A stretch of 64,000 bases of DNA from positions 1 through 64,000 of the forward strand of contig NZ_FUYS01000012.1 of NCBI RefSeq assembly GCF_900168055.1, given 5' to 3'. The first letter of the stretch is position 1, and each line of letters starts with the position of its first letter. A program made the translations under genes and the position numbers. The DNA is from Parapedobacter luteus. GTDB lineage: Bacteria; Bacteroidota; Bacteroidia; Sphingobacteriales; Sphingobacteriaceae. The notes under the pieces were generated by a model. The model searched no databases and was not told the origin of the DNA. It worked only from the letters and a program-made list of their open reading frames with translations. Of this stretch, positions 16,676 through 27,385 are shown one piece after another.

Positions 16676-19471
16676 ATGGACAAGCTTTCTTATCTTAGTA
16701 ACGCAGATTCGGCCTATATCGACTCGTTATACAGAGCATATAAAGAAGATCCCAATTCGATTGATTTTGGCTGGCAAAAATTCTTCGAAGGTTTTGATTT
16801 CGGCCAAAACGGTACCGCCTCAACCACCGACACCACGCCTGATCATGTGCTGAAGGAAATCAATGTGCTGAACATGATTAACGGCTACAGGGACCGCGGT
16901 CACTTATTTACCGAAACCAATCCGGTACGTCAACGCAGAAAATATTACCCGGGCAAAGAATTGGAAACATTCGGCTTAAGTGAAGCCGATATGGATACCG
17001 TATTTAACGCGGGTGTGGAAGTAGGGCTGGGCCCAGCTAAATTGCGTGATATACGCCAGCTGATTGAAGACACATACTGCCGCTCCATCGGTGCGGAGTT
17101 TAAATATATCCGCAGTCCGGAAAAAATAAAGTGGTTGCAGGACCGTATGGAAGGTGAGCGCAATACCCCCAATTTTCCGATCGAGAAGAAAAAAAGGATA
17201 TTGAAAAAGCTCAACGAGGCCGTAGTATTTGAAAGTTTCCTCGGCACCAAGTTCCTCGGCCAAAAGCGTTTCTCGCTGGAAGGCGCCGAAAGCTTGATCC
17301 CAGCCCTGGATTCGGTCATTGAGAAAGGCGCAGAGCTCGGTATCCGGGAGTTCGTGATTGGTATGGCACACCGTGGCCGCCTCAACGTGTTGACCAATAT
17401 CCTGGGTAAATCATATGAAAGTGTCTTTTCTGAATTTGAAGGCAAAACGTATGCTGAAGAGGCAGAACAGGATTTTGGCGGGGATGTCAAATATCACCTG
17501 GGATACTCGACAGACATCACCACGGATAATGGTTCCAGCGTTCATTTGAGCTTGGTACCTAACCCGTCTCACCTGGAAACGGTGGATCCGGTTGTCGAAG
17601 GCATTGTGCGCTCAAAGATTGACATGAAATATGAAGGGGATGCTACGCGTATCGCGCCGATACTCATTCATGGCGATGCGGCGATAGCGGGGCAAGGTAT
17701 AGTGTACGAAGTTATCCAGATGTCAAAACTGGAAGGCTTCCGCACAGGGGGCACCATCCATATTGTCGTCAATAACCAAGTAGGCTTCACCACAAATTTC
17801 AAGGATGGACGCTCGTCGACTTATTGCACGGACATTGCCAAGGTAACGTTATCTCCGGTATTTCATGTCAACGGGGACGATGTCGAAGCACTGGTCTATG
17901 CGATAAATATGGCCGTCGAATACCGCCAGAAGTATCATACCGATGTGTTCATCGACTTGCTGTGCTACCGAAGGTATGGACATAATGAGGCCGATGAGCC
18001 GAAATTTACGCAGCCACTGCTTTATAAGGCTATTGAAAAACATCCCAGCCCGCGTGAGATCTACAACAAAAAGCTGCTTGAGCAAGGGAGCGTAGATGCC
18101 AACTTGGCCAAGGAAATGGAAAAGGATTTCCGGAAACTCCTACAAGCACGTCTGGACGAGTCAAAAGAAGAAGAAAATCTGACACAAGACAACCCGATGT
18201 ATTCGGGCGCGTGGAAAGGGCTCCGTAAAGCAAAATATGAAGATATTTTTGTACCTGCCCAAACCGGGGTTGACGAAAAGGCATTCCTGAGCCTTGCGAA
18301 AGCCATCAGTACGCTGCCAAAAGACAAAAAGTTTTTCCGTAAAATATCGCGCCTCTTTGAAGAACGGCTCAAAATGGTTGAAAACAAAACCTTCGATTGG
18401 GCAATGGGTGAGCTGATGGCCTATGCCACACTACTCAACGAAGGGGCACGCGTACGGGTTAGCGGGCAAGACGTGGAGCGTGGTACATTCTCCCATCGCC
18501 ACGCGGTGCTGACGCTGGAAGACTCCGAGGAAGAATATATCCCGTTGCAGCAAATTACCGGCGGTGAGCGGTTCAATATCTACAACTCGCACCTGTCGGA
18601 ATATGGCGTACTGGGATTCGAATATGGCTATGCACTGGCCAATCCGCAATCACTGACCATTTGGGAAGCACAGTTTGGGGATTTCTACAATGGGGCACAG
18701 ATCATCGTGGACCAATACATCTCCAGCGCTGAAACCAAATGGCGGCGCTCCAACGGCTTGGTAATGCTCCTGCCGCATGGGCTGGAAGGGCAAGGCCCGG
18801 AGCACTCTTCGGCTCGCATCGAGCGGTTTTTGGAGCTTTGTGCCGAAAACAACATGCAAATCGTGAACTGTACCACACCGGCAAATTTTTTCCATGTCCT
18901 ACGCAGACAACTTAAGCGCGACTTCCGGAAACCGCTCGTTGCCTTCACCCCCAAAAGCCTGCTGCGCCATCCAAAGGTCGTAAGCAACATCGCGGAGTTC
19001 ACGACGAAATCCCAGTTCCAAGAGGTGATTGATGATAGTTTCGTAAAATCTGCAGATGTAAAACGGGTGCTTTTCTGCTCCGGCAAGATCTACTATGATT
19101 TGCTTGAAAAACAGCAGGCAGATAACCGCAAGGACGTAGCAATCGTTCGGGTAGAGCAACTTTACCCCACGCCGATGGATAAACTGCGTGCAGTACGGAA
19201 TAAATACAAGAATGCCAAAGAGTTCCTCTGGGTACAGGAAGAACCGGAAAACATGGGCGCATGGCCTTATATTTGCCGCAAATTCAGGAATCGGAACATT
19301 TCGTTGGAGGTTATTTCCCGTAAGGAAAGCAGCAGCACGGCTACGGGATACGCCAAACAGCATATCACCCAACAACTGGCCGTGGTAGGCAGGGCGTTTG
19401 AAGATAAGGCAGGACCGGAAGTGAAAGAGAAAGTGAAAACCAATGTCAAAGTTGCGTCTAAGGTAGATTGA
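16676..19471 (+). CDS. sucA: 2-oxoglutarate dehydrogenase E1 component
   Basis: The 931-residue thiamine-diphosphate enzyme decarboxylates 2-oxoglutarate and passes the succinyl group to the lipoyl arm of E2 in the TCA cycle. The N-terminus has the E2-binding helix ([20 protein letters not shown]), and the core carries [55 protein letters not shown] and NNQVGFTT. The pyrimidine domain shows [40 protein letters not shown] and [12 protein letters not shown]. These are the standard E1o motifs at normal length. It is followed 26 bases later by odhB; lpd (E3) is not in the window. Confidence 0.97.
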   Translation: MDKLSYLSNADSAYIDSLYRAYKEDPNSIDFGWQKFFEGFDFGQNGTASTTDTTPDHVLKEINVLNMINGYRDRGHLFTETNPVRQRRKYYPGKELETFGLSEADMDTVFNAGVEVGLGPAKLRDIRQLIEDTYCRSIGAEFKYIRSPEKIKWLQDRMEGERNTPNFPIEKKKRILKKLNEAVVFESFLGTKFLGQKRFSLEGAESLIPALDSVIEKGAELGIREFVIGMAHRGRLNVLTNILGKSYESVFSEFEGKTYAEEAEQDFGGDVKYHLGYSTDITTDNGSSVHLSLVPNPSHLETVDPVVEGIVRSKIDMKYEGDATRIAPILIHGDAAIAGQGIVYEVIQMSKLEGFRTGGTIHIVVNNQVGFTTNFKDGRSSTYCTDIAKVTLSPVFHVNGDDVEALVYAINMAVEYRQKYHTDVFIDLLCYRRYGHNEADEPKFTQPLLYKAIEKHPSPREIYNKKLLEQGSVDANLAKEMEKDFRKLLQARLDESKEEENLTQDNPMYSGAWKGLRKAKYEDIFVPAQTGVDEKAFLSLAKAISTLPKDKKFFRKISRLFEERLKMVENKTFDWAMGELMAYATLLNEGARVRVSGQDVERGTFSHRHAVLTLEDSEEEYIPLQQITGGERFNIYNSHLSEYGVLGFEYGYALANPQSLTIWEAQFGDFYNGAQIIVDQYISSAETKWRRSNGLVMLLPHGLEGQGPEHSSARIERFLELCAENNMQIVNCTTPANFFHVLRRQLKRDFRKPLVAFTPKSLLRHPKVVSNIAEFTTKSQFQEVIDDSFVKSADVKRVLFCSGKIYYDLLEKQQADNRKDVAIVRVEQLYPTPMDKLRAVRNKYKNAKEFLWVQEEPENMGAWPYICRKFRNRNISLEVISRKESSSTATGYAKQHITQQLAVVGRAFEDKAGPEVKEKVKTNVKVASKVD

Positions 19472-19497
19472 TCCAAGCACTTAACACAGTCAAACAT

Positions 19498-20757
19498 ATG
19501 AGCGTAGAAATAAAAGTACCGACCGTAGGCGAATCCATTTCAGAAGTGACCTTATCCCAATGGCTAAAGCAGGATGGCGACTACGTAGAAATGGATGAGA
19601 ACATCGCCGAATTGGAATCGGACAAGGCCACATTTGAGCTGCCGGCAGAAAAGGCTGGTATTTTGAGAATAGTAGCCCAGGAAGGTGATACCCTGGAAAT
19701 CGGCGCCTTGGTGGCCACGATTGAGGAAGGAGAAGCTTCCGCTGCCAGCGGCGACAAAAAAGCGGATACGCAGGAGCCGGCCAAAACGGCGGACAACAGT
19801 CCATCTGATAATGCACCGGCCGCGCAATCCGACGGTGAGGTGAGCTATGCCGCGGGAACGGCTTCCCCCGCTGCGGCAAAAATCCTCAGGGAAAAAGGTA
19901 TCGACCCCGCCTCCATAACGGGTACGGGCAAAGATGGCCGTATAACCAAAGAAGATGCCGAGAAGGCTCAAGTGAAGTCGGAGGCTCCCAAAGCGAAACC
20001 GACGGAAGCCGGTAAGCCGGCAGCAGCCACCGAAACGCCTAAGGCTGCCAGCGGTGCGAGAAATGAGCGGCGCGAAAAAATGTCCTCGTTGCGTAAAACC
20101 ATTGCCAAACGATTGGTGGCTGTAAAAAATGAAACCGCCATGCTCACCACCTTCAATGAGGTGAACATGAAGCCTATCATGGATTTACGGGCCAAATACA
20201 AGGAAGTATTCAAAGAAAAACATGGTGTTGGCCTCGGCTTTATGTCCTTCTTCACAAAGGCGGTATGCACAGCGTTGAAAGAATGGCGCGCCGTAAATGC
20301 ACGCATTGAAGGCGACGAAATTGTATACAGCGATTTTGTCGATGTCTCCATCGCCGTATCGGCGCCCAAAGGACTTGTGGTACCTGTCATCCGGAATGCA
20401 GACACCTTGTCCCTTCATGAAATTGAAAAGGCTGTGGTGGAACTGGCTACCAAAGCACGCGACAACAAACTGTCTATCGAAGAGATGACCGGAGGTACCT
20501 TTACCATTACCAACGGTGGGGTATTTGGCTCCATGATGTCTACGCCCATCATTAACGCCCCTCAATCGGCCATCCTCGGCATGCACAATATTATCGAACG
20601 CCCCGTTGCCGAAAACGGGCAGGTCGTCATCCGGCCGATGATGTACATCGCCCTGTCGTATGACCACCGGATTATCGATGGCCGTGAGTCGGTCAGCTTT
20701 CTCGTGCGGGTCAAGCAGCTGCTTGAAGACCCGGCAAGGCTCTTGCTGGAGGTCTAA
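19498..20757 (+). CDS. odhB: Dihydrolipoyllysine succinyltransferase (2-oxoglutarate dehydrogenase E2)
   Basis: I start at the ATG at 19498 ([17 protein letters not shown]), the usual E2o beginning; the frame extends ten codons upstream. Domain order in the 419 residues is: lipoyl domain with Lys43 in [11 protein letters not shown], an Ala/Pro/Glu-rich linker (about 78-115), the peripheral subunit-binding domain ([16 protein letters not shown] and [13 protein letters not shown], about 120-158), a second linker, and the catalytic acyltransferase with His390-x3-Asp394-Gly in YDHRIIDG. It forms the core of the complex with SucA upstream and is terminated at 20797-20834. Confidence 0.96.
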   Translation: MSVEIKVPTVGESISEVTLSQWLKQDGDYVEMDENIAELESDKATFELPAEKAGILRIVAQEGDTLEIGALVATIEEGEASAASGDKKADTQEPAKTADNSPSDNAPAAQSDGEVSYAAGTASPAAAKILREKGIDPASITGTGKDGRITKEDAEKAQVKSEAPKAKPTEAGKPAAATETPKAASGARNERREKMSSLRKTIAKRLVAVKNETAMLTTFNEVNMKPIMDLRAKYKEVFKEKHGVGLGFMSFFTKAVCTALKEWRAVNARIEGDEIVYSDFVDVSIAVSAPKGLVVPVIRNADTLSLHEIEKAVVELATKARDNKLSIEEMTGGTFTITNGGVFGSMMSTPIINAPQSAILGMHNIIERPVAENGQVVIRPMMYIALSYDHRIIDGRESVSFLVRVKQLLEDPARLLLEV

Positions 20758-20796
20758 CGGCCACCCGCAGACCGTACCGGTTCGGAAATCATCATT

Positions 20797-20834
20797 GCGC
20801 TATTGGAAAGAAGTTCCTTTAGCGCTTTTTTTTT
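20797..20834 (+). terminator. Rho-independent terminator of sucA-odhB
   Basis: GCGCTA (20797-20802) pairs with TAGCGC (20820-20825), reinforced by inner GGAA/TTCC pairing, and is followed by nine T residues. It lies 40 bases after the odhB stop. Confidence 0.92.
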
Positions 20835-20908
20835 GAGCTTACCCGAGTTGCGCGTTTCGCAGGTGCTTGAATGCCCATGCATGGCGGCGACGCTGATGAC
20901 AATAAACA

Positions 20909-20940
20909 TTTGTAAAAAAAAGCAAGTTTATCTATGTTTG
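20909..20940 (+). promoter_or_regulatory. Bacteroidota promoter of the gtrA operon
   Basis: TTTG (20909-20912), a 20-base spacer and TATGTTTG (20933-20940) match the -33/-7 consensus well. The gtrA ATG is at 20957. The leader also contains GGCAAA-AC-TTTGCC (20940-20953), a small inverted repeat next to the predicted start site. Confidence 0.65.
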
Positions 20941-20956
20941 GCAAAACTTTGCCCAT

Positions 20957-21352
20957 ATGGTGTTCGATTCCGAGTTTTTCGCCAAATTCCTGCGATTTGG
21001 TATCGTTGGTTTATCCGGTGTTGTAGTCGATTTTGGTGTTACATGGACCTGCAAAGAAAAACTACGCTTCCATAAGTACATTGCCAATTCACTTGGTTTC
21101 TGCGTGGCAACGGTAAGCAATTACCTCTTCAATAAATATTGGACATTTAAAGTGATAAGTAACCAAAGCATGTTCCTGGAGTTCTCTAAGTTTCTGGGAT
21201 TCGCGCTGGTTGGGTTGTTAATCAACAACTTGGTGGTCATTATCTTACACGGAAAATCAAAACTCAATTTTTATCTTTCCAAGCTTATCGCCATTGCCAT
21301 CGTGTCGATATGGAATTTTTTAGGCAATTATATTTATACTTTTTCAGCTTAA
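20957..21352 (+). CDS. GtrA family membrane protein
   Basis: This 131-residue protein has four predicted membrane helices. It shows the GtrA pattern FLRFGIVGLSGVVVDFGVTW near the N-terminus and NYLFNKYWTF after helix two (about residues 55-65). GtrA-like proteins are thought to flip or help flip polyprenyl-phosphate sugars across the inner membrane. The following gene, 14 bases on, encodes a GT39-type glycosyltransferase of the class that uses such lipid-linked sugars on the periplasmic side, so the pair makes functional sense. It is the first gene of a three-gene operon with a good promoter at 20909-20940. Confidence 0.85.
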   Translation: MVFDSEFFAKFLRFGIVGLSGVVVDFGVTWTCKEKLRFHKYIANSLGFCVATVSNYLFNKYWTFKVISNQSMFLEFSKFLGFALVGLLINNLVVIILHGKSKLNFYLSKLIAIAIVSIWNFLGNYIYTFSA

Positions 21353-21366
21353 TTTAACGCCGGCCT

Positions 21367-23076
21367 ATGTCCAAATCCGCGAATACCGTCATTTTCTATT
21401 TTCTGTTGGTGTGGCTGGCCATCAACCTCGTGCAATCTGCTTTTTCCGAACTGCACTACGACGAAGCGTATTACTGGGTTTATAGCCGCTTTCTGGATTG
21501 GGGGTATTATGATCATCCTCCGATGGTGGCCCTATTTATCAAGGCCGGAACGCTGCTGACGCAATCTCCTTTAGGAACCCGGTTGCTGAGCGTGATCTCC
21601 AACGTTATCGCCGTGCTCATGTTGTGGAAGATAGCGAAGAATTATGCTGACAATGCCAGGCTATTTGTGCTGCTGTACAGTAGCATGCTCATCCTGCACG
21701 TGTATAGTTTCATCACTACGCCGGATACTCCCCTGTTCTTCTTTACGGTGCTTTTCTATTATGTCTTGCGCCGTTATCTCTCGGATGATCGTCCTAAATA
21801 TGCGGTCCTGTTGGCACTGGTTATCGCCTGCATGTTGTACAGCAAGTACCATGCGCTATTGATCATACTGTTCACCGTGCTTGGTCACTGGAAGCTGCTC
21901 AAGCGCCCAAGCTTTTGGCTTATCGCTGCGTTGGCCATCGTCTTTTTCCTGCCCCATATTCTGTGGCAGGTCAATAACGACTTCCCTTCCCTGTTTTATC
22001 ACCTCCTTGACCGTACGTCGCAGGTTTATCGCTTCTCATTTATCAGCGACTTCATCCTGGGGCAACTGCTCATCGTTGGCCCGTTGACGGGCGTTTTTCT
22101 GTATTACTACGTCTATAAGCAAAAAACAACTGATACGTTTCTCCGCATCTTAAAATTCAATTGCTTTGGATTTCTGCTGTTCTTTTTGCTTAGTGCTTTC
22201 AATAGCCGCGTTCAGGCGCACTGGACGCTGTTGGCGTTTATCCCTTTCTTTATACTTGCGTATACTTACCTTGCCGGGATGCCTGCCTTACCGCCATGGT
22301 TCAGGCGACTGTCCTATGCCAACATCGCTTTGATCCTTTTGGTAAGGGTATTATTGATCGTTCCCGTGCCTGCATTATCAACGATAAAAGGGCTTAAGCA
22401 GTTTTGGGGGAAAGAGCAATTTGCTGAACAGTTGCACCGTATCGTAGGGGACGATCGCCTGATCATGGACAATGGGTTCCAGGATATTTCGTATTATAAC
22501 TTCATGAATAATACCGTCAAGGGGTTGTCTTATAACACACGGCATTACCGGAAAACCCAGTATGATTATTGGCCAATCGAAGACAGTACCCGGAACCGGG
22601 GCGCCTATTTCGCGTCGTTTGGTCGTCTCAACGTTGACAAGCAAGATTCACTTGATACCGAGCGTGGACGTCTGTATTTCGCGTATATCGATTCCGTAAG
22701 GACATATCAAAAAGTGACTATCGCCGTGAAGGGCGTCAAGGAGCAGGCCGCTGCGGGCGAACGGCAGGCAGTAACCCTCGAAATATATAATCCATACGGT
22801 GATACCATCTCGTTTTCCAACGAACAGCAAAAATGGGCATGTTTCATTGAATACGGCTTTATTAAACATTTTTTCGAACACGTTGATTATAACGCCATCA
22901 GCGGCGACTACCACCAGCTCCGTATCGCTCCCGGTGAATCGGCTTCCCTCGCCACGCATATTCGCATGCCGGACGTCCCTGGCGACTATGCCTTGGTTTT
23001 TTCGATAAGGACAGCACCGTTCGCCGGCTCAAGGAACAGTAAGAAAATACCGGTAACTATCACAACCACTAATTGA
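21367..23076 (+). CDS. GT39/ArnT-like polyprenyl-phosphate-dependent glycosyltransferase
   Basis: The 569-residue membrane protein has about ten hydrophobic helices in its first 330 residues. The PMT/ArnT catalytic loop is ELHYDEAYYWVYSRFLDWGY then YDHPPMVALF (about residues 28-60), with the acidic pair Asp-Glu. A soluble, probably periplasmic C-terminal domain follows (about 350-569), including the beta-rich part KVTIAVKGVKEQAAAG. Such enzymes transfer a sugar from a polyprenyl phosphate to protein, lipid A or another glycolipid in the periplasm. The acceptor is not evident. It lies 14 bases after gtrA and 6 bases before the barrel-protein gene. Confidence 0.85.
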   Translation: MSKSANTVIFYFLLVWLAINLVQSAFSELHYDEAYYWVYSRFLDWGYYDHPPMVALFIKAGTLLTQSPLGTRLLSVISNVIAVLMLWKIAKNYADNARLFVLLYSSMLILHVYSFITTPDTPLFFFTVLFYYVLRRYLSDDRPKYAVLLALVIACMLYSKYHALLIILFTVLGHWKLLKRPSFWLIAALAIVFFLPHILWQVNNDFPSLFYHLLDRTSQVYRFSFISDFILGQLLIVGPLTGVFLYYYVYKQKTTDTFLRILKFNCFGFLLFFLLSAFNSRVQAHWTLLAFIPFFILAYTYLAGMPALPPWFRRLSYANIALILLVRVLLIVPVPALSTIKGLKQFWGKEQFAEQLHRIVGDDRLIMDNGFQDISYYNFMNNTVKGLSYNTRHYRKTQYDYWPIEDSTRNRGAYFASFGRLNVDKQDSLDTERGRLYFAYIDSVRTYQKVTIAVKGVKEQAAAGERQAVTLEIYNPYGDTISFSNEQQKWACFIEYGFIKHFFEHVDYNAISGDYHQLRIAPGESASLATHIRMPDVPGDYALVFSIRTAPFAGSRNSKKIPVTITTTN

Positions 23077-23082
23077 GTAATT

Positions 23083-24105
23083 ATGGCTATTTGCTATCGT
23101 ATATTTGTTACAAGCCTTCTCTTATTTGTGACCATCGCCGGCTCACATGCGCAGGATGTCGGGTGGAACACTTACTTCCATGGTTTTGCCGATAACCGGG
23201 AGTATGGCAAGTCGGATCAGTACTCGCAGTCGATTCTTGGCGTCCGGATAGCGCCTGAAATTTACTTATCGCTGGATAGCATCCACTTTTTGCACGGAGG
23301 GGTAAATTTTCTGCATGAATTCGGCAGCAAAGGAACCGTTGCCAAGCAGCTTGCGCCAACCATCTATTATAACTACAAGCAACAGGGCCACGACTTCTAT
23401 ATCGGGATGTTTCCCCGTAGGGACTTATTAAGCGGTTATCACCGCGCGATAATGAATGACACGCTGAATTACTACCGCCCAAACATTGAGGGCATGTTGT
23501 GGCGGTACCAAAAAAACGCCTTCCATCAACAACTGTGGATCGACTGGACGAGCCGGCAAACCGAAACCGCACGGGAGCAATTCATGGTCGGCCTTTCGGG
23601 CCGCCTAAACATGGGCCGCTTCTACCTATCACACAACGCCATGCTCTGGCATGACGCAGGCAGAAAAAATAACACAGATGAAAACGAGATGCCCGTACGG
23701 GACAACGGGGCAGCCATGGCCAAGGCGGGGATTGATTTATCCGGCTTGTCATCGCTCGATTCATTGGATATCAATGGTGGCATTCTGGTGGGTTATGACA
23801 GGCTACGCGGTATTTATGGGTGGCGCATCCCGAAGGGGTTTATCACTGACCTGTATGCAGAATACCGTAAAATATTCATCGCCAACACCTTCTACGTAGG
23901 CGACAAATTGGATGTAGCGTATGGCGATCGATTTTATACTGCAGATTTTTATGATCGGCTTGAATTGGGCTGGAAGCCGTTGCAGTACAAAGGCCTGGAA
24001 AGTAGATTTACGCTAAGCTTCCACTTTACACGTGGGGCAATCGACAATCAACAGCAGTTTACCTTGCAGTATAACCTCGGCCGGCTGTACACGAGGCAGC
24101 GCTGA
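23083..24105 (+). CDS. Outer-membrane beta-barrel protein of unknown function
   Basis: The 340-residue product has a signal peptide (MAICYRIFVTSLLLFVTIAGSHAQ). A mature domain of alternating strands follows, with many Tyr, Trp and Gly (GWNTYFHGFADNREYG, APTIYYNYKQQGHDFYIGMF, FMVGLSGRLNMGRFYLSHN, TLSFHFTRGAIDN, FTLQYNLGRLYTRQR). It resembles porin-like outer-membrane barrels, but I do not recognise the family. It is the third gene of the gtrA/GT39 operon with only six bases between stop and start, so it may be a substrate, exporter or surface anchor for the glycan made there; that link is inference from position. Confidence 0.6.
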   Translation: MAICYRIFVTSLLLFVTIAGSHAQDVGWNTYFHGFADNREYGKSDQYSQSILGVRIAPEIYLSLDSIHFLHGGVNFLHEFGSKGTVAKQLAPTIYYNYKQQGHDFYIGMFPRRDLLSGYHRAIMNDTLNYYRPNIEGMLWRYQKNAFHQQLWIDWTSRQTETAREQFMVGLSGRLNMGRFYLSHNAMLWHDAGRKNNTDENEMPVRDNGAAMAKAGIDLSGLSSLDSLDINGGILVGYDRLRGIYGWRIPKGFITDLYAEYRKIFIANTFYVGDKLDVAYGDRFYTADFYDRLELGWKPLQYKGLESRFTLSFHFTRGAIDNQQQFTLQYNLGRLYTRQR

Positions 24106-24127
24106 CTTCATCGCTCGGTGATGGGGA

Positions 24128-24159
24128 TTTGCATATGAAAGGCAATTTCGCTAAGTTTG
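24128..24159 (+). promoter_or_regulatory. Bacteroidota promoter of glpDKF
   Basis: TTTG (24128-24131), a 20-base spacer and TAAGTTTG (24152-24159) match the -33/-7 consensus. The glpD ATG at 24210 gives a leader of about 45 bases. No operator repeat is obvious. Confidence 0.65.
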
Positions 24160-24209
24160 AAACAAACAAATGAGCACGCCTATTAGACATCGTTATTCCT
24201 CCGCCGTTC

Positions 24210-25790
24210 ATGAATAGCCCACTACTTGACAGAAATACCGCACTCCAGCGGGCCGCGGCCCCTTCCCAATGGGACCTCGCCATCATCGGTGGCGGCGCAA
24301 CGGGGCTGGGTATTGCGGTGGATGCCGCGACAAGGGGATACAGCACGATACTGCTGGAACAGCATGACTTTGCCAAAGGCACCTCCAGCAGAAGCACCAA
24401 ATTGGTACATGGCGGTGTCCGTTACCTGGCCATGGGCGACATCAAACTGGTTTATCACGCACTGTATGAACGGGGCTTGATTTTCAAGAATGCCCCTCAC
24501 CTCGCCCATATTCAATCGTTTATCATTCCTTGTTACTCATTTTTTGACAAATGGAAATATCTGATTGGGCTAAAAGTGTACGATTGGTTAGCCGGGCGCT
24601 ACCGCATCGGCATATCAAAGTCGGTGTCAAAAAGGGAGACGGCGGATCAGATCCCCGGAATTAAGACTAACCGCCTGAAAGGCGGGGTCCGTTACTTTGA
24701 CGGACAATTTGACGATGCCCGGCTGGCTATCAACCTTGCACAAACGGCTGCGCAACACGGGGGCGTCGTACTCAATTATTGTAAGGTCACCGAACTGCTT
24801 AAAGATGACCGGGGCAAGGTCGCAGGTGTAGGATTTACCGACGAAGAAACGGGCCGGCGATTTACACTCAATGCTAAGGTGGTAGTCAATGCCACGGGGG
24901 TTTTTGTCGATGATATCCTGCAACTGGACACCGACGAACACCGATCATTGGTAAGGCCCAGCCAAGGAACCCACATTGTCGTTGATCGTGCTTTCCTGGG
25001 CAGCAGCGAAGCCTTGATGATTCCAAAAACCAGTGACGGCCGGGTGCTTTTTGGCATTCCCTGGCATGATCATCTCTTACTCGGAACCACGGATACGCCA
25101 ATCGCGACGCATAGCCTGGAACCCCGCCCCCTGGATACGGAAATAAACTTTATACTCGAAACAGCAGCGACGTATTTAGCTAATCCGCCGCAAAGAAAAG
25201 ATGTCCTCAGTATTTTCGCTGGGTTGAGGCCTCTCGCCGCCCCTACCGGAACGAACGAATCGACCAAAGAAATCTCGCGCGACCACAAGTTGATGGTTAA
25301 TCCATCGGGGCTGATTACCATCACGGGGGGCAAATGGACAACGTATCGCAAAATGGCCGAGGAAACGGTAGACAAAGCGATGGAAACAGGTGGATTAACA
25401 CCGCGGGCTTGCCGCACGAAAACCGTCAAAATACATGGTCACCAGACACCAGTTCAAAAGGGGCATTGGGCGTATTATGGCAGCGACGCCTCCGGCATCC
25501 AAGCGTTGGTGGACAGTGAGCCGGCGTTGGCGGAAAAACTGCATGCCGGATTCGACCACATCGCCGCCCAAGCGGTGTGGGCTGTGCGGCATGAGATGGC
25601 AAGAACCCTGGAGGATGTGCTGGCGAGGCGACTCCGGATATTGTTTCTCGATGCTGCCAAGTCCTTGGAAATGGCCCCGAAAGTAGCCGGTATCATGGCC
25701 GCAGAGTTGGGAAAAGATACTGCATGGATAGCCGCCCAAATCGAACAGTATACAATGCTTGCGGCAAATTATTTGCCAGAACGTAAATAA
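24210..25790 (+). CDS. glpD: Glycerol-3-phosphate dehydrogenase (FAD, respiratory)
   Basis: The 526-residue flavoenzyme oxidises glycerol-3-phosphate to dihydroxyacetone phosphate, passing electrons to menaquinone at the membrane. The FAD loop is [21 protein letters not shown], slightly over 30 residues from the start, followed by [17 protein letters not shown]. Further family segments are [37 protein letters not shown] and the [18 protein letters not shown] motif, with the C-terminal helical domain ([16 protein letters not shown]). Length fits GlpD/GlpA proteins. It is first in a glycerol operon with glpK 44 bases downstream and glpF after it. Confidence 0.96.
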   Translation: MNSPLLDRNTALQRAAAPSQWDLAIIGGGATGLGIAVDAATRGYSTILLEQHDFAKGTSSRSTKLVHGGVRYLAMGDIKLVYHALYERGLIFKNAPHLAHIQSFIIPCYSFFDKWKYLIGLKVYDWLAGRYRIGISKSVSKRETADQIPGIKTNRLKGGVRYFDGQFDDARLAINLAQTAAQHGGVVLNYCKVTELLKDDRGKVAGVGFTDEETGRRFTLNAKVVVNATGVFVDDILQLDTDEHRSLVRPSQGTHIVVDRAFLGSSEALMIPKTSDGRVLFGIPWHDHLLLGTTDTPIATHSLEPRPLDTEINFILETAATYLANPPQRKDVLSIFAGLRPLAAPTGTNESTKEISRDHKLMVNPSGLITITGGKWTTYRKMAEETVDKAMETGGLTPRACRTKTVKIHGHQTPVQKGHWAYYGSDASGIQALVDSEPALAEKLHAGFDHIAAQAVWAVRHEMARTLEDVLARRLRILFLDAAKSLEMAPKVAGIMAAELGKDTAWIAAQIEQYTMLAANYLPERK

Positions 25791-25834
25791 ACACTACCGT
25801 TAGGTGTTTACAACGAATGAAAATAACCAATATA

Positions 25835-27319
25835 ATGAACCAGTATATTTTATCTTTAGACCAAGGTACGACCAGTTCACGCGCCATCATCTTCGACCGA
25901 TCGGGCAAAATTGTTGCGTTGGCGCAAAAAGAATTTAACCAATATTACCCCCAATCGGGATGGGTAGAGCACAATCCGAAGGAAATCTGGTCGACGCAAC
26001 TTTCCGTGGCGACCGAGGCGGTGGCGAACGCCGGGCTAAAAGCGTCGTCCATCGCAGCGATAGGCATCACGAACCAACGGGAGACAACCATTATATGGGA
26101 CAGGCGTACCGGACAGGCCATCTATCCGGCGATTGTCTGGCAGGACAGGCGCACAGCGGCCTATTGCGACGAACTCAAGGAAAAAGGACTTGGCGATACC
26201 ATCCGGCAAAAAACAGGGCTATTGATTGATGCGTATTTTTCTGCCAGTAAAATCCACTGGATATTGAAACATGTAGCAGGCGCATACGAAAAAGCCAAGA
26301 ATGGTCAATTGGCTTTCGGTACCGTCGATGCCTGGCTGATCTGGAACCTTACGGGAGGCGAAAAGCACCTTACCGACGTAACCAATGCGTCGCGCACCAT
26401 GTTATATAATATCCATACGTTGGAATGGGACGACGAGTTGCTGGAGCTCTTTGACATACCGAGGAGCCTACTGCCGGAGGTGAGAAGCTCTTCGGAAATT
26501 TACGGCGAAACAGCCGCCAGCATGCTGGCTACGAGGATTCCCATCGCCGGTATTGCCGGCGATCAACATGCCGCGCTTTTCGGGCAATTGTGCACCAAAA
26601 CAGGCATGGTGAAAAATACGTACGGTACCGGATGTTTCATGCTGATGAATATCGGCGACAAGCCCATCCTCTCGGCAAACAACCTGGTTACTACCATTGC
26701 TTGGAAATTGGGTGACAAGGTGAGTTACGCACTTGAAGGCAGCATTTTTATCGGTGGTGCCATCGTGCAGTGGCTCCGGGATGGGCTGGGCATCATCCGC
26801 AATTCGGCCGATGTGGAAACCCTTGCCAAGAGCGTGAGCGATACCGATGGCGTATACCTCGTACCGGCATTTGCCGGGCTGGGCGCTCCCCATTGGGATC
26901 CCTATGCCCGGGGAACCATCGTCGGGCTTACCCGGGGCAGCACGGCAGCGCATATCGCACGGGCAGCCTTGGAGGGCATCGCATTCCAGACGGTCGACAT
27001 CCTTCGCGCCATGGAGGCAGATGCGGGCGTCGGCATCAAGGAGTTGCGCGTAGACGGCGGGGCCACCGCGAATAACCTACTGCTGCAGCTCCAGGCAGAC
27101 ATATTGCAGGCACTGGTAGTAAGACCGCAAATCACGGAAACCACCGCCATCGGCGCTGCATACCTGGCGGGACTGGCAGTAGGCTTCTGGCAAAGTGTGG
27201 ATGATATCCAAAGCCAATGGCAAATTAACCAGACATTCGCGCCCGATGCGAGTTATGATGCCGCATCGGCCATCAGCAGGTGGCATCGAGCCGTCGAAAC
27301 AGCAAAAACGTTTAAATAA
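25835..27319 (+). CDS. glpK: Glycerol kinase
   Basis: I take the ATG at 25835, giving [17 protein letters not shown] as in other GlpK proteins. An in-frame ATG at 25817 adds six residues without support. The 494-residue FGGY kinase phosphorylates glycerol with ATP. It shows the N-terminal phosphate loop [64 protein letters not shown], and the C-terminal adenosine site [20 protein letters not shown]. The product feeds GlpD upstream. No HPr phosphorylation His region characteristic of Gram-positive enzymes could be confirmed. Confidence 0.96.
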   Translation: MNQYILSLDQGTTSSRAIIFDRSGKIVALAQKEFNQYYPQSGWVEHNPKEIWSTQLSVATEAVANAGLKASSIAAIGITNQRETTIIWDRRTGQAIYPAIVWQDRRTAAYCDELKEKGLGDTIRQKTGLLIDAYFSASKIHWILKHVAGAYEKAKNGQLAFGTVDAWLIWNLTGGEKHLTDVTNASRTMLYNIHTLEWDDELLELFDIPRSLLPEVRSSSEIYGETAASMLATRIPIAGIAGDQHAALFGQLCTKTGMVKNTYGTGCFMLMNIGDKPILSANNLVTTIAWKLGDKVSYALEGSIFIGGAIVQWLRDGLGIIRNSADVETLAKSVSDTDGVYLVPAFAGLGAPHWDPYARGTIVGLTRGSTAAHIARAALEGIAFQTVDILRAMEADAGVGIKELRVDGGATANNLLLQLQADILQALVVRPQITETTAIGAAYLAGLAVGFWQSVDDIQSQWQINQTFAPDASYDAASAISRWHRAVETAKTFK

Positions 27320-27385
27320 CCGGTAGCTGGTAATCACGGATCACCGGCTATCGACCGCTGACCATCGAACATCAAAAAAACAATT
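27320..27385. repeat. Degenerate short-repeat filler between glpK and glpF
   Basis: The 66-base gap contains imperfect echoes of ATCAC-GG, ATCGACCG and ACCATCG. This is the kind of degenerate microrepeat seen between genes in some Sphingobacteriaceae. No promoter is apparent, so glpF is probably read through from glpK. Confidence 0.3.

Noticed and set aside
20803-21075. Plus-strand frame of 90 codons before and over gtrA
   Set aside because: It overlaps the odhB terminator and the gtrA start in a different frame and has no recognisable features.
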